From assembly GCA_947470185.1 (NCBI GenBank), contig CANIRZ010000013.1, positions 1 through 45,790 on the forward strand: a stretch of DNA of 45,790 nt, read 5' to 3'. The translations under genes were made by a program, and so were the position numbers. The notes beneath the pieces are model-generated. The model made no database searches. It saw nothing but the letters and a program-made list of their open reading frames with translations, and had not been told where the DNA came from. Origin of the DNA: Sphingomonadales bacterium (lineage in GTDB: Bacteria > Pseudomonadota > Alphaproteobacteria > Sphingomonadales > Sphingomonadaceae). This document shows positions 9,244 to 18,199 of the stretch, one piece after another. Each line of letters opens with the position of its first letter. Position 1 is the first letter of the stretch.

Positions 9244-9809
9244 AAGGTTATCCATGATGTTTCGGTGAGAATAGCGTCGAGGGGCATGTCCCAGATGTCG
9301 GATGCGATCGCAGGGGCGCGCTGCACCGACCACGCAAGGCCAATGGCAAAAGAATGGTCAAGCATACTTAAGGCGCGGTCATAATGTCCTGCGCCCTGTC
9401 CAAGGCGCATTAATTGATCATCAAAGGCCACTAGGGGTGTTAAAATGACATCGGGTTTGCATTCGAGGCAATTCTCGGCGGGTTGTAGCAGCCCAAATGG
9501 GCCAGGCATCAAATCGTCGCCAGGCGACCAGCGCAGAAACCGCATTGGAGCAATCTTGCTGGTAACATGGGGCAGGGCAATCTCGCTGCCGAGTGCATGC
9601 GCCTGGGCCAAAAGGGCCGAAGGATCGACCTCTGACCCTATCGCGACATAACCAGCTACTATTTTGCCGGGTTGTAAAAGTTTACCAAGCGGACTGGGGA
9701 TTTTGGAAAAGGCCAGCGCGCGATCTTGCGCCGAAAGTGCACCTACAAACTGGTCACGCAGCTCGCGATATTTTAACCGCTGCGACTGCTTGTCATATTC
9801 TGGTTTCAC
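9240..9809 (-). CDS. fau: 5-formyltetrahydrofolate cyclo-ligase
   Basis: A 189-aa cytosolic enzyme that converts 5-formyl-THF to 5,10-methenyl-THF using ATP. It shows the family's GYVAIGSEVDP stretch, the central PHVTSKIAPMRFLRW segment, and the phosphate-binding loop GQGAGHYDRAL (usually GxGGGYYDR). The open frame runs upstream to 9920, but those 37 extra codons overlap the 6S RNA and do not resemble the family. I place the start at GTG 9807-9809, six bases after an AGGA Shine-Dalgarno (9816-9819). This gives a normal family length. The gene lies 17 bases after the 6S RNA 3' end, the same order as ssrS-fau in E. coli, and probably shares its transcript. Confidence 0.88.
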   Translation of the reverse strand: MKPEYDKQSQRLKYRELRDQFVGALSAQDRALAFSKIPSPLGKLLQPGKIVAGYVAIGSEVDPSALLAQAHALGSEIALPHVTSKIAPMRFLRWSPGDDLMPGPFGLLQPAENCLECKPDVILTPLVAFDDQLMRLGQGAGHYDRALSMLDHSFAIGLAWSVQRAPAIASDIWDMPLDAILTETSWITL

Positions 9810-9826
9810 AGCTTTTCCTGAAAATT

Positions 9827-10004
9827 GTTGGCGGAACCACCATGGGTCGTTTCCCGGAATATCCTCTGACGCCAGGACGTCAGGTGGGCACCGTGTGATC
9901 TGGACCTTAAGGTTTCCCAAACGGCCCAGGCAGGGACAGCTCCCTTAGATAGATAATCGCCTCAGGGATGTTCTCATCAGTTCGTGCCGGACAGTCCCGC
10001 CAAC
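9827..10004 (-). ncRNA. ssrS: 6S RNA
   Basis: A roughly 178-nt structured RNA in the zapA to 5-FCL gap, where 6S RNA sits in many proteobacteria. 6S binds sigma-70 RNA polymerase by mimicking an open promoter. The ends pair in a perfect 10-bp closing stem (GTTGGCGGGA at 10004-9995 with the end at 9836-9827, one G-U). Inside, ATCC-CTGA pairs with TCAG-A-GGAT, leaving one bulged A. Further in are a GGGA-GCTG-TCCC hairpin and a TGGGCC/GGTCCA stem capped by GTTT-GGG-AAAC. The segment GGGAAACCTTAAGGTC resembles the GAGAAGCCUUAAAAC part of E. coli 6S. No real coding frame crosses it. The ends are estimated from the stem. Confidence 0.85.
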
Positions 10005-10008
10005 GGCT

Positions 10009-10036
10009 AATATAAGCGTATATTGTTAATTCTCAA
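10009..10036 (-). promoter_or_regulatory. Promoter of 6S RNA
   Basis: On the minus strand, TTGAGA (10031-10036) is followed after 16 bases by TATATT (10009-10014), about five bases before the 6S closing stem. The -35 lies inside the last codons of zapA, so 6S can be made independently of the zapA transcript. Confidence 0.65.
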
Positions 10037-10343
10037 GCCTTAGCGCCAGATTTTCCAATCGATCCGCAAGTCCTTCTAAAACATCAGCGGATTGAGCAAA
10101 TGCTGCTGATGTTTGTGCGTTGGGTTCGGCTGCTGCACTGCCACCCGCGTCCTGCAGCTTATCCGCCAGCAAAAGGGCGGAGAATAGAAGGGCACGGTTT
10201 TCAGTAAGGCCGCGAGAGCCGCCTCCCGCTTCAAGTGCGCTGGCATCCACCATTGCGCCCAGATCCATCAGACGTTGTTCTTCGCCGGGATTGCAAGCTA
10301 CAAAATAGTCGCGACCGGCGATGTTAATTTTGACGTCAGGCAT
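10026..10343 (-). CDS. zapA: Cell division protein ZapA
   Basis: A 105-aa cytosolic protein that bundles FtsZ filaments at the division site. The N-terminal ZapA fold is clear: VKINIAGRDYFVACNPGEEQRLMDLGAMVD, with the usual beta-hairpin and first helix. A C-terminal coiled-coil dimerisation helix follows (about 75-105, QSADVLEGLADRLENLALRL). Length is normal. The start ATG (10343-10341) shares one base with the stop of the preceding small gene (TGATG), so the two are translated together. Its 3' end contains the 6S promoter. Confidence 0.9.
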   Translation of the reverse strand: MPDVKINIAGRDYFVACNPGEEQRLMDLGAMVDASALEAGGGSRGLTENRALLFSALLLADKLQDAGGSAAAEPNAQTSAAFAQSADVLEGLADRLENLALRLEN

Positions 10344-10528
10344 CAGTCTGCACCTGCAAGAATTTTATCCATGTCATGAATAGCAGCGAGGGTTTCAGAT
10401 TTAAGTTTTTCGTGCCGCTTGCTGAGATCACTGTCATCTGACGGGCTTGGGGATATCGCCAATTTTTCGATCCGCGACAAAGCGCGCTCGATGCGCCCTA
10501 TTGCAAAAATTAATCGTTCATCTGCCAT
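10343..10528 (-). CDS. Small helical protein coupled to zapA (61 aa)
   Basis: A 61-aa, highly charged, probably all-helical protein (ERLIFAIGRIERALSRIEKL ... KRHEKLKSETLAAIHDMDKIL) with heptad-like hydrophobic spacing, so a coiled coil is likely. It has no signal peptide or membrane segment. Its stop overlaps the zapA start by one base. Short coiled-coil proteins are commonly found before zapA in alphaproteobacteria (DUF4164-like). Whether this one belongs to that family I cannot tell. A role as ZapA partner or divisome helper is inferred from the coupling only. Confidence 0.75.
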   Translation of the reverse strand: MADERLIFAIGRIERALSRIEKLAISPSPSDDSDLSKRHEKLKSETLAAIHDMDKILAGAD

Positions 10529-10748
10529 GGGTTACTATCCTCTGCTGAGGAGTATTAACAGACTATCTTTTGAATGCAAATGTGAGAACGGATTTATCAC
10601 CATAGATTCCACAGGTAAAAGCACCCGGCTCCCTTGACGCTTGGCGCTCGCATCCGCAAAGGGTTTGGACCAGCGACTCGGCGGTCACGCATATTGCGAT
10701 ATGCCCCGTCACCCGCTCCCATTCGGGAGTAACAAGTGGGGAAAGAAC
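10529..10748. promoter_or_regulatory. Divergent intergenic region between zapA group and tkt
   Basis: 220 bases with no supported gene; a frame on the minus strand (10563-10829) runs into tkt and looks spurious. It contains an inverted repeat GCATAT-TGCG-ATATGC at 10689-10704 and a hairpin CTCCC-ATTC-GGGAG at about 10715-10728. Both are upstream of the tkt Shine-Dalgarno (GGGGAAAG). Promoters for both directions must lie here, but I found no convincing hexamer pair. Confidence 0.4.
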
Positions 10749-12707
10749 ATGACCGTTAGTGACCAGCAAATGGCCAATGCAATACGGGCACTGGCCATGG
10801 ATGCGGTGCAGGCCGCAAATAGTGGCCACCCCGGTATGCCAATGGGCATGGCCGACGTCGCAACGGTTTTATATTCTAAATTTCTGAAATTTGATCCGCA
10901 GGCACCCGATTGGGCCGATCGCGACCGGTTTATCCTGTCGGCGGGGCACGGGTCGATGTTTGCTTATGCGACCTTGTATCTCACCGGATACGCAAGCCCG
11001 ACCATAGACGATATCCGCAATTTTCGACAATTAGGTAGCCCCTGCGCCGGGCATCCAGAAAACTTCCTTATTGATGGTATAGAATGCACCACAGGTCCGT
11101 TAGGGCAGGGTCTGGCGATGGCGGTAGGCATGGCGATGGCCGAACGGCATCTCAACGCGCGTTTCGGTGATGAACTGGTTGATCACCGCACATGGGTCGT
11201 TGCGGGTGATGGATGCTTGATGGAAGGCATCAACCACGAAGCAGTTGGGCTCGCAGGGCATTTGGGACTGGGGCGTTTGATCGTTTTCTGGGACGACAAC
11301 AGGATCACTATCGACGGCGCGACCGATCTGTCGACCAGCGAAGATATCGCAGCGCGCTATGTGGCCAGTGGCTGGCACGTCGAGGCGTGCGATGGGCATG
11401 ATTTTAACGACATTGATCGCGCCATTTCGGCGGCGGTAGCCGACAATCGGCCTTCATTAATTGCGTGCCGGACGTTGATTGGCAAAGGGTCTCCGAATAA
11501 GGAGGGCACGAAAGCGCCACATGGTAGCCCGCTTGGGGCGGACGAAATTGTTGCCACGCGGGCTGCACTTGACTGGCCGTACCCTGCATTTGAAATGCCT
11601 GATGATGTTCTTGGCGCATGGCGTGCGACTGGCAAAGCAGGCGCAGCGGCGCATGCGGAGTGGGACGCACGGTTTGCTACATCTGCAAAGGCTGCTGATT
11701 TCAGAACAGCTATGGCAGGCACGCCAAGTAATGCTTGGCTTAAGCCACATCTGGACGGTTTAATCGCAGCGCCGCAGAAGATCGCGACGCGCAAGGCATC
11801 TGAAATTGCGCTGACTTCAGCAACTGCTGCAATAGCTGAACTACTTGGTGGGTCGGCGGATTTGACAGGTTCAAATTTTACCCGAACTGCTTCCACTAAT
11901 ACTCTGGATAAAAACGATTATTCCGGTCGCTATGTGAACTATGGTATTCGTGAATTCGGTATGGCCGCAGCGATGAACGGAATGGCGTTGCATGGCGGGA
12001 TCATTCCTTATGGTGGCACTTTCCTCATATTCTCGGACTATTGCCGCGCAGCCATTCGCTTATCCGCCTTGCAAGAGACGCGCGTTATCTATGTTTTGAC
12101 GCACGACTCTATCGGTGTAGGCGAAGATGGCCCAACGCATCAGCCGATCGAACAGATTATGTCGATGCGTCTCATTCCGAATTTGGACGTGTATCGGCCT
12201 TGCGACACGATTGAGACTGCGGAATGCTGGGCATTGGCCATCGAAAGCGCATCGACCCCTTCGGTGTTGGCGCTATCACGCCAGAATCTGCCGCAACTGC
12301 GTACCGATATTAGTGAGAATTTCTCCGCTAAGGGTGCGTACAACCTGCGTGCAGCTTCGGCACCACGCAAGGTTATCTTAGTAGCTACGGGTTCTGAAGT
12401 TGAAATTGCGGCAGCCGTGGCCGACAAGCTTGAAGCACAAGGCATTGGCGCGGACGTTGTCTCCATGCCAAGCTGGGAGCGCTTCGACGCGCAGCCTGCG
12501 GCTTATAAATCAGAGCTTTTGCCCACGGACGTCTTACGCGTTTCGATTGAGGCCGGCACAACGATGGGTTGGGAGCGTTATGTCGGCGACGGTTTGCGGA
12601 TTGGCATCGACAGCTTTGGTGCATCCGCCCCGATTGATGCCCTTTATGAACATTTCGGCCTGACAGCCGACAAAATCACCCCTCAAATTGTCGCCCGTTT
12701 GGGCTGA
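10749..12707 (+). CDS. tkt: Transketolase
   Basis: A 652-aa thiamine-diphosphate enzyme that moves two-carbon units between sugar phosphates in the pentose phosphate pathway. The N-terminal domain has GHPGMPMG (about 29-36), the ThDP/metal motif GDGCLMEGI ... DDN, and [15 protein letters not shown]. The middle domain has [20 protein letters not shown] with the catalytic Glu, and [16 protein letters not shown]. The frame could extend to 10641, but that part is not family-like. ATG 10749 follows GGGGAAAG and gives the usual length. It heads a run tkt-gap-pgk with gaps of 11 bases each. Confidence 0.95.
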   Translation: MTVSDQQMANAIRALAMDAVQAANSGHPGMPMGMADVATVLYSKFLKFDPQAPDWADRDRFILSAGHGSMFAYATLYLTGYASPTIDDIRNFRQLGSPCAGHPENFLIDGIECTTGPLGQGLAMAVGMAMAERHLNARFGDELVDHRTWVVAGDGCLMEGINHEAVGLAGHLGLGRLIVFWDDNRITIDGATDLSTSEDIAARYVASGWHVEACDGHDFNDIDRAISAAVADNRPSLIACRTLIGKGSPNKEGTKAPHGSPLGADEIVATRAALDWPYPAFEMPDDVLGAWRATGKAGAAAHAEWDARFATSAKAADFRTAMAGTPSNAWLKPHLDGLIAAPQKIATRKASEIALTSATAAIAELLGGSADLTGSNFTRTASTNTLDKNDYSGRYVNYGIREFGMAAAMNGMALHGGIIPYGGTFLIFSDYCRAAIRLSALQETRVIYVLTHDSIGVGEDGPTHQPIEQIMSMRLIPNLDVYRPCDTIETAECWALAIESASTPSVLALSRQNLPQLRTDISENFSAKGAYNLRAASAPRKVILVATGSEVEIAAAVADKLEAQGIGADVVSMPSWERFDAQPAAYKSELLPTDVLRVSIEAGTTMGWERYVGDGLRIGIDSFGASAPIDALYEHFGLTADKITPQIVARLG

Positions 12708-12718
12708 TTGGAGCAAGC

Positions 12719-13726
12719 ATGACTGTAAAAGTAGCAATTAACGGATTTGGCCGCATCGGTCGTTTGGTCGCACGCGCCATTTTGGAGCGCGATGACCATG
12801 ATCTTGAGCTGGTCGCGATCAATGACCTTGCGCCCGCCAAGGCCAACGCGCTTTTGTTCAAGCGTGACAGCGTTCACGGTCCTTTCCCTGGTACAGTTGA
12901 GGCGGATGGCAATGACATCATCGTCAATGGCAACCGTATCCATGTTACTGCAGAGCGTGATCCGGCCAACTTACCGCATGCCGCAAATGGCGTCGATATT
13001 GCCCTTGAATGCACAGGTTTCTTCACGGATCGTGCAAGCGCCGAAAAGCATCTGGCGGCAGGTGCAAAGCGTGTCCTGATATCTGCGCCGGGCAAAAATG
13101 TCGACAAAACGGTAGTCTTTGGCGTTAATCACGAGGTGTTGACCGCTGCCGATGTGATCGTTTCCAACGCAAGCTGCACCACCAACTGCTTGGCGCCAAT
13201 GGCGAAGGTGTTGAACGACGCGATTGGTATCGAGCGCGGGCTGATGACTACAATCCACAGCTACACCAACGATCAGAAGATCCTTGACCAGATACATGAA
13301 GACATGCGCCGTGCACGTGCCGCGGCAATGTCGATGATTCCGACAACAACCGGCGCAGCGCGTGCCGTTGGTGAAGTCATGCCCGAACTCAAAGGCAAAT
13401 TGGACGGTTCTGCCATTCGCGTTCCAACGCCCAATGTCAGCATCGTGGACCTGACCTTCACGCCAAAGCGTGACACGAGCGTTGAAGAGGTGAACGCGTT
13501 GTTGAAGGCGGCATCAGAAGGTGCCTTGAAGGGCGTGCTGGCCTATTCGGACGAGCCTTTGGTCTCGATCGATTATAATCATTGCCCGGCAAGCTCGACC
13601 ATAGATAGCCTTGAAACTGCGGTAATCGACGGCAAGTTGGTGCGCGTGTTGAGTTGGTATGACAATGAATGGGGTTTCTCCAACCGCATGGTCGACACAG
13701 CCGGCGTCATCGGCAAATTGCTGTAA
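12719..13726 (+). CDS. gap: Glyceraldehyde-3-phosphate dehydrogenase, type I
   Basis: A 335-aa NAD-dependent enzyme forming 1,3-bisphosphoglycerate. The Rossmann start [11 protein letters not shown] and D36 (AINDL) point to NAD preference. The catalytic motif SNASCTTNC places the active cysteine at C153 and the base at H180 ([10 protein letters not shown]). [13 protein letters not shown] near the C-terminus is the usual signature. The start follows GGAG. It lies directly between tkt and pgk, as in many bacteria. Confidence 0.97.
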   Translation: MTVKVAINGFGRIGRLVARAILERDDHDLELVAINDLAPAKANALLFKRDSVHGPFPGTVEADGNDIIVNGNRIHVTAERDPANLPHAANGVDIALECTGFFTDRASAEKHLAAGAKRVLISAPGKNVDKTVVFGVNHEVLTAADVIVSNASCTTNCLAPMAKVLNDAIGIERGLMTTIHSYTNDQKILDQIHEDMRRARAAAMSMIPTTTGAARAVGEVMPELKGKLDGSAIRVPTPNVSIVDLTFTPKRDTSVEEVNALLKAASEGALKGVLAYSDEPLVSIDYNHCPASSTIDSLETAVIDGKLVRVLSWYDNEWGFSNRMVDTAGVIGKLL

Positions 13727-13737
13727 GGAGCTGAATT

Positions 13738-14934
13738 ATGGCATTTCGCACGCTTGACGATCTTGGGGACATAAAGGGAAAGCGGGCACTTGTTCGCGTT
13801 GACCTGAATGTACCAATGGCCGACGGGCGTGTGACGGATGAAACGCGCATGCGTGCGTTGTTGCCGACGGTGCTAGAACTTGCGGATAAGGGCGCCAAGG
13901 TCCTGTTGCTCGCACATTTCGGGCGTCCCAAGGGTGCCAAGCATAGCGAAATGTCGGTGTCGATGGTGCTTGATGCCTTGCAAGAGGTGGTTGGCCGCGA
14001 AATCATGTTCGTACCGGAAGTTGCGGGCGATGTTGTGGCGCAATCGGTAGGCATATTGGCAGATGGTGACATCGCGCTTCTCGAAAACACCCGTTTTTGG
14101 GCTGGTGAAGAAAAGAATGATCCTGAACTTGCCCGCGCCGTTGCCGCGAACGGGGACTTTTACGTCAATGACGCATTTTCGGCGGCGCACCGTGCGCACA
14201 TGTCGACCGAAGGGCTCGCACATATCCTGCCGGCCTATGCTGGTCGTTCGATGGAAGCCGAGTTAAAAGCGTTGGAAGCGGCGCTTGGTTCGCCAGAGCA
14301 TCCTGTGGCAGCCGTAGTTGGCGGCGCAAAAGTGTCTACAAAGCTTGATGTGTTGAACAATTTGGTCAAACAGGTCGACCATCTGATTATCGGTGGCGGC
14401 ATGGCGAATACCTTTTTGGCCGCACGCGGTGTGCATGTTGGGAAGTCTTTGTGCGAGCACGATCTCGCCGACCAAGCCAATGCCATCATGGACGCAGCGG
14501 ACGCCGCTGGCTGCACTGTGCATTTGCCTTATGACGTCGTGACGTCACGCGAATTCCGCGTAAATCCTCCGGTACGGACAGTGAATGTCCACGAGGTCGC
14601 TGCTGATGAGATGATCCTCGATGTTGGGCCTGCCGCTGTTGAGGCGCTTGCGGATGTACTGAAAAATTGCCGCACATTGGTGTGGAACGGGCCATTGGGT
14701 GCTTTTGAGATTGAACCTTTTGACGCGGCTACAGTGTCACTGGCCCGCACAGCAGCCGCGTTGACGCGCGAAGGCTCGCTGGTGTCCGTTGCGGGTGGTG
14801 GTGATACTGTCGCTGCGCTGGCGCATGCTGGTGTGACGCAAGACTTTACTTTTGTTTCAACCGCGGGCGGTGCTTTTTTGGAGTGGATGGAAGGCAAACC
14901 GCTCCCCGGTGTTGATGCTTTGAATATCGTTTAA
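13738..14934 (+). CDS. pgk: Phosphoglycerate kinase
   Basis: A 398-aa kinase making ATP from 1,3-bisphosphoglycerate, or running in reverse for gluconeogenesis. It shows [18 protein letters not shown] near the N-terminus, the substrate-binding HFGRPKG, the hinge region around [14 protein letters not shown], and the C-terminal nucleotide loop [15 protein letters not shown] stands seven bases before the ATG. A rho-independent terminator follows at once, so tkt-gap-pgk probably ends here. Confidence 0.97.
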   Translation: MAFRTLDDLGDIKGKRALVRVDLNVPMADGRVTDETRMRALLPTVLELADKGAKVLLLAHFGRPKGAKHSEMSVSMVLDALQEVVGREIMFVPEVAGDVVAQSVGILADGDIALLENTRFWAGEEKNDPELARAVAANGDFYVNDAFSAAHRAHMSTEGLAHILPAYAGRSMEAELKALEAALGSPEHPVAAVVGGAKVSTKLDVLNNLVKQVDHLIIGGGMANTFLAARGVHVGKSLCEHDLADQANAIMDAADAAGCTVHLPYDVVTSREFRVNPPVRTVNVHEVAADEMILDVGPAAVEALADVLKNCRTLVWNGPLGAFEIEPFDAATVSLARTAAALTREGSLVSVAGGGDTVAALAHAGVTQDFTFVSTAGGAFLEWMEGKPLPGVDALNIV

Positions 14935-14939
14935 ACATT

Positions 14940-14962
14940 CGGGGTAGCGCCCCGTTTTTTTT
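14940..14962 (+). terminator. Rho-independent terminator after pgk
   Basis: A CGGGG-TAGCG-CCCCG hairpin (14940-14954) is followed by eight T residues (14955-14962), starting six bases after the pgk stop. It separates pgk from the aldolase gene, which therefore needs its own promoter. Confidence 0.9.
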
Positions 14963-14971
14963 CAACTGTTG

Positions 14972-14987
14972 GTGCATACGTATGCAC
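14972..14987. promoter_or_regulatory. Perfect 16-bp palindrome (LacI-type operator candidate) before aldolase gene
   Basis: GTGCATACGTATGCAC reads the same on both strands and has the central CG with TG...CA flanks seen in LacI/GalR-family operators (compare the E. coli PurR core GCAAACGTTTGC). It lies between the pgk terminator and the Shine-Dalgarno of the aldolase gene, 24 bases before the ATG, where a bound repressor would block transcription. As RNA it would have no loop, so a DNA site is more likely. Confidence 0.6.
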
Positions 14988-15011
14988 GACATAAAATTAA
15001 GGAAGTTGCTC

Positions 15012-15899
15012 ATGAATTACTCTGAAATGCTTGAAAAAGTTGCCACTGCATCTGGTTTTATTGCTGCGCTTGACCAGAGCGGCGGTTCAACACCCAAGGC
15101 ACTTCGGGGTTATGGTGTCGAAGAAGATGCTTACACAAACGACGAAGAAATGTTTGCGTTGATCCACGACATGCGTGCGCGGATTATTACTGCACCGAGC
15201 TTTTCCGGCGAAAAAGTGTTGGGCGCTATCTTGTTCGAACGGACTATGGATGGCGACGCCGGCGGCAAGCCCGTTCCAACAGCGCTGCAAGATCGCGGCG
15301 TGGTGCCATTCCTTAAAGTCGACAAGGGGCTTGAGGATGAGGTGGACGGTGTTCAATTGATGAAGCCAATAGCCGGTCTTGATGAACTGCTTCAGCGCGC
15401 GAAGGCCAAGGGCGTGTTTGGCACAAAAAAGCGGTCGGTAATCAATCAGGCTTCGCCTTCGGGCATCGCGGCGGTCGTGAAGCAGCAGTTTGAGGTGGCT
15501 GAGCAGATACTAGCGAATGGCCTGATGCCGATCATTGAGCCTGAAGTGAACATCAAAAGTGCTGACCGCGCGCAAAGCGACATTATTCTGCGCGACGAGA
15601 TATTAAAGGCACTGGATAATGTATCAGGCGACCACAAGGTGATGCTTAAACTGTCAATTCCGGCCGAGGCGGGCACGTTTGACGGGCTTATCCACCACCC
15701 ACGCGTCTTGCGTGTTGTCGCCTTGTCTGGTGGCTATGCCCGTCCTGAAGCGTGCGCCGAGCTTGCCAAGAACAAAGGCATGATCGCAAGTTTCTCGCGC
15801 GCTTTGTTGGAAGATCTGCGCCACCAGATGACCGCGGACGAATTTGACGCGGCACTTGCCAGCGCCATTGATGAAATTCACGCAGCGTCTGCGACTTAG
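15012..15899 (+). CDS. fda: Fructose-bisphosphate aldolase, class I (FdaA type)
   Basis: A 295-aa Schiff-base aldolase that joins or splits fructose-1,6-bisphosphate. Start and length match the Staphylococcus FdaA family (GFIAALDQSGGSTPKAL, GAILFERTMD, VVPFLKVDKGL, QLMKPI, FGTKKRS). The IIEPEVNI and VMLKLSIP segments carry the expected catalytic Glu and Schiff-base Lys. The frame also has an ATG at 14982, but that lies inside the palindrome and lacks a ribosome site. ATG 15012 follows AAGGAAG. The gene sits behind its own control region. Many sphingomonads use the Entner-Doudoroff route for glucose, in which case this enzyme would serve gluconeogenesis (inference). Confidence 0.93.
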   Translation: MNYSEMLEKVATASGFIAALDQSGGSTPKALRGYGVEEDAYTNDEEMFALIHDMRARIITAPSFSGEKVLGAILFERTMDGDAGGKPVPTALQDRGVVPFLKVDKGLEDEVDGVQLMKPIAGLDELLQRAKAKGVFGTKKRSVINQASPSGIAAVVKQQFEVAEQILANGLMPIIEPEVNIKSADRAQSDIILRDEILKALDNVSGDHKVMLKLSIPAEAGTFDGLIHHPRVLRVVALSGGYARPEACAELAKNKGMIASFSRALLEDLRHQMTADEFDAALASAIDEIHAASAT

Positions 15900-15949
15900 G
15901 GTCAGGGCCACGTAAATTCGCATGCGATGTTTGAGGCCAGTTTGGACAG

Positions 15950-15988
15950 AGGCCGGCAGTAAATGCGCAAGGCATTTGCCGCTGGCCT
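15950..15988. other. Long imperfect hairpin between aldolase and thiE genes
   Basis: AGGCCGGCAGTAAATGC can pair with GCATTTGCCGCTGGCCT across a short GCAAG loop. The stem is about 16 bp with G-U pairs and one mismatch. No T-run follows on either strand, so it is not a classical terminator. It may end aldolase transcription with Rho, protect the transcript end, or be a bidirectional stop. No TPP-riboswitch motif is visible before thiE. Confidence 0.45.
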
Positions 15989-16011
15989 AAAGCCGCGCTA
16001 TTGAGCGCAGT

Positions 16012-16635
16012 ATGAAAGAATTTCCCTGCCAATTATATCTTATCTCGCCGCTTGAAGTAGGCGGCGATTTTCCCGTTCAGCTTGAGGCTGCGTTATCTGC
16101 GGGGCCAGTTGCCGCATTCCAATTTCGCGTAAAGGATGTGGACCAGCATGAGGCTGCAGCCCTGGCAGAGCCCCTGCAGGTAATATGCGCCGCGCATGAT
16201 GTCGCGTTTATCGTTAATGACAGTGTAGCGCTCGCCAAACGGTTGAAGGCTGACGGCGTGCATTTGGGGCAGGGTGATGGTGACGTTAGCGAAGCACGCG
16301 AACTGCTTGGCCGTGACGCGCAGATTGGCGTTACCTGTCACAACAGTCGCCATCTGGCGATGGAAGCGGCGGAGGCAGGCGCAGATTATGTTGCCTTTGG
16401 GGCCTTCTACCCAACACAGACGAAGTCCGTCGAGCATATTGCTGATCTGGATACGTTGCAGAAATGGTCTCTTGTAACCGAAGTGCCTTGCGTGGCTATT
16501 GGCGGCATCACAACTGATAACGCCAAGCCGTTGATTGATGGTGGCGCGGACTTCATTGCCGTCAGCAACGCGGTCTGGACCCATCCACAGGGGCCGGCAG
16601 AAGCCGTAAAGGCGTTCAACGCACTGCTTGCCTAA
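16012..16635 (+). CDS. thiE: Thiamine-phosphate synthase
   Basis: A 207-aa TIM-barrel enzyme joining the thiazole and pyrimidine halves of thiamine. Family motifs are AFQFRVKD (pyrophosphate-binding Gln/Arg), FIVNDSVALAKRLKADGVHLGQGD, VTCHN, VAFGAFYPTQTK and VAIGGITTDNAKPLIDGGADFIAVSNAVW. The length fits ThiE; the related TenI is less likely because the catalytic motifs are intact. No other thiamine gene lies nearby. Its product is the cofactor precursor of transketolase and the 2-oxoacid dehydrogenase encoded in this window. The gene ends 81 bases before efp. Confidence 0.88.
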   Translation: MKEFPCQLYLISPLEVGGDFPVQLEAALSAGPVAAFQFRVKDVDQHEAAALAEPLQVICAAHDVAFIVNDSVALAKRLKADGVHLGQGDGDVSEARELLGRDAQIGVTCHNSRHLAMEAAEAGADYVAFGAFYPTQTKSVEHIADLDTLQKWSLVTEVPCVAIGGITTDNAKPLIDGGADFIAVSNAVWTHPQGPAEAVKAFNALLA

Positions 16636-16716
16636 TCGCGCTGTCATCGCTAAAGGCCGCGTCCAACGGTACGTTTCTGCGTACCTGCTCTTTCCATCTG
16701 TCAAGCGAGTGCACTC

Positions 16717-17280
16717 ATGAAAATCAACGCGGTTGAAATCAAGCCGGGTAACATTCTGGAATATGAAGGCGGCCTATGGCGCGTCGTAAAGACCGCGCAT
16801 ACCCAACCGGGTAAGGGCGGCGCATATATGCAGGTGGAACTCAAAAACCTCCGGGATGGCCGCAAAAACAATATCCGTTTTCGTTCGGCGGAAAGCGTTG
16901 AAAAAGTGCGCCTTGACCAGAAAGACTTCCAGTTTCTTTATTCCGAAGGTGACAATTTGGTGTTCATGGACAAGGAAACCTACGACCAGGTAACGTTGCC
17001 AAGCGACCTTTTGGGCGATGCTGCGGCGTTCCTGCAGGATGGCATGGATGTTGTTATGGAAATGTATGACGATGAAGCGCTTTCGGTGGCTTTACCTGAT
17101 CATATCGAAGCAACGGTCGTTGAAGCAGATGCCGTGGTCAAAGGCCAAACGGCATCCTCCAGTTACAAGCCTGCAATTCTCGATAACGGCGTGCGCGTTA
17201 TGGTGCCGCCGTTCATTAGCTCGGGCACGCGGATCGTGGTGGATGTGTACGAGCGGGAATATGTCCGGAAGGCTGATTAA
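16717..17280 (+). CDS. efp: Translation elongation factor P
   Basis: A 187-aa tRNA-mimic protein that rescues ribosomes stalled at proline runs. The KOW-like N-terminal domain has the modified-loop motif TQPGKGGAY, with the lysine at K33. Two OB domains follow, ending in the C-terminal signature [22 protein letters not shown] small hairpin GGTACG-TTTCTG-CGTACC at 16668-16685 lies in the gap after thiE. The stop TAA shares its last base with the ATG of the next gene. The lysine, rather than arginine, at the loop tip implies EpmA-type or no modification, but no epm gene is visible here. Confidence 0.96.
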   Translation: MKINAVEIKPGNILEYEGGLWRVVKTAHTQPGKGGAYMQVELKNLRDGRKNNIRFRSAESVEKVRLDQKDFQFLYSEGDNLVFMDKETYDQVTLPSDLLGDAAAFLQDGMDVVMEMYDDEALSVALPDHIEATVVEADAVVKGQTASSSYKPAILDNGVRVMVPPFISSGTRIVVDVYEREYVRKAD

Positions 17281-18098
17281 TGCCTGCATTAACCGGTCTT
17301 TTGACCATCATGGAAAAAGCCGCCCGTAAAGCGGGTGGAAAGCTTCGCCGCGATTTTGGTGAAATCGAACATTTGCAGGTGTCGCAAAAGGGACCTGCCG
17401 ATTTCGTCTCTAAGGCAGATGAACGCGCCGAAGATACGATTTTTCGGGAACTCGAAATCGCACGTCCCGATTGGGGCTTTTTGATGGAAGAAGGCGGCGA
17501 GATTGCTGGCGCTGAGGGCAAGCCTCGTTTTATCGTCGACCCGCTCGACGGCACGAGCAACTTTCTTCACGGCATCCCGCATTTCGCGATTTCGATTGCC
17601 GTGCAAGATCCAAAGCCTGACGGTTCGGGCTGGGGTGATATTTTTGCAGGCCTCGTGTACAATCCGATTACGGATGAAAGCTTTTGGGCGGAACGGGGTA
17701 AGGGCGCTTGGTTAGGCAATCGTCGTTTGCGAGTTTCGGCACGCCGGCAATTAAATGAAGCGTTAATTGCGACTGGGACCCCGTATAAGGGACATGGCGA
17801 TTTCGACGAATGGGCCAAGATTTTTGGCACGATTGGTCCTTCGGTCGCGGGTATCCGGCGCTTTGGTGCTGCCAGCCTTGATCTGGCTTGGCTCGCCGCT
17901 GGTCGCTATGATGGCTTTTGGGAAAGCGGCTTGTCACCTTGGGATACGGCTGCGGGATGCTTGTTGGTGCGCGAAGCTGGCGGCTTTGTAACTGACTATC
18001 GCGGACGGAGCCCGCACATAGCAGATGTTCAGGTTTTGGCGGCAAATGACATACTGCATAGCAAGCTACATAAGCTGTTGGTCGGTGCCATAAAATAA
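17280..18098 (+). CDS. suhB: Inositol monophosphatase family protein (SuhB-like)
   Basis: A 272-aa metal-dependent phosphatase of the FIG superfamily, acting on inositol-1-phosphate or related sugar phosphates. The metal ligands are visible: E70 in MEEGG, then D87 and D90 in DPLDGTSNF, and the Asp of SPWDTAAG near the C-terminus. SuhB proteins also assist rRNA transcription in other bacteria. Here the gene overlaps the efp stop (TAATG), a coupling consistent with a translation-related role, but that is inference. A CysQ or HisN activity cannot be excluded. Confidence 0.88.
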   Translation: MPALTGLLTIMEKAARKAGGKLRRDFGEIEHLQVSQKGPADFVSKADERAEDTIFRELEIARPDWGFLMEEGGEIAGAEGKPRFIVDPLDGTSNFLHGIPHFAISIAVQDPKPDGSGWGDIFAGLVYNPITDESFWAERGKGAWLGNRRLRVSARRQLNEALIATGTPYKGHGDFDEWAKIFGTIGPSVAGIRRFGAASLDLAWLAAGRYDGFWESGLSPWDTAAGCLLVREAGGFVTDYRGRSPHIADVQVLAANDILHSKLHKLLVGAIK

Positions 18099-18199
18099 AC
18101 CATGAAAATGTTAGAAAAAATGCCGATTCTTGGCCTTGCAGGTCAGGGTTCTTCTGCCTAAAAGCGCCGCATCTTACGGGGTTCGGAAGCGAGTCTGAT

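Noticed and set aside
9244-9333. N-terminal extension of the DUF2842 frame
   Set aside because: It is antiparallel in frame to the end of 5-FCL and lacks a ribosome site; the ATGA overlap gives a better start.
9810-9920. N-terminal extension of the 5-FCL frame
   Set aside because: It lies within the 6S RNA and does not look like the family; GTG 9809 has a better ribosome site.
10563-10829. Minus-strand 88-aa frame upstream of tkt
   Set aside because: It runs into tkt, has no family resemblance and no clear start signal.
15900-16011. TPP riboswitch before thiE
   Set aside because: The conserved CUGAGA and thi-box segments are absent; only a plain hairpin was found.
18102-18161. 19-codon [22 protein letters not shown] before nuoA
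   Set aside because: No ribosome site and no coupling to nuoA; it may be chance.
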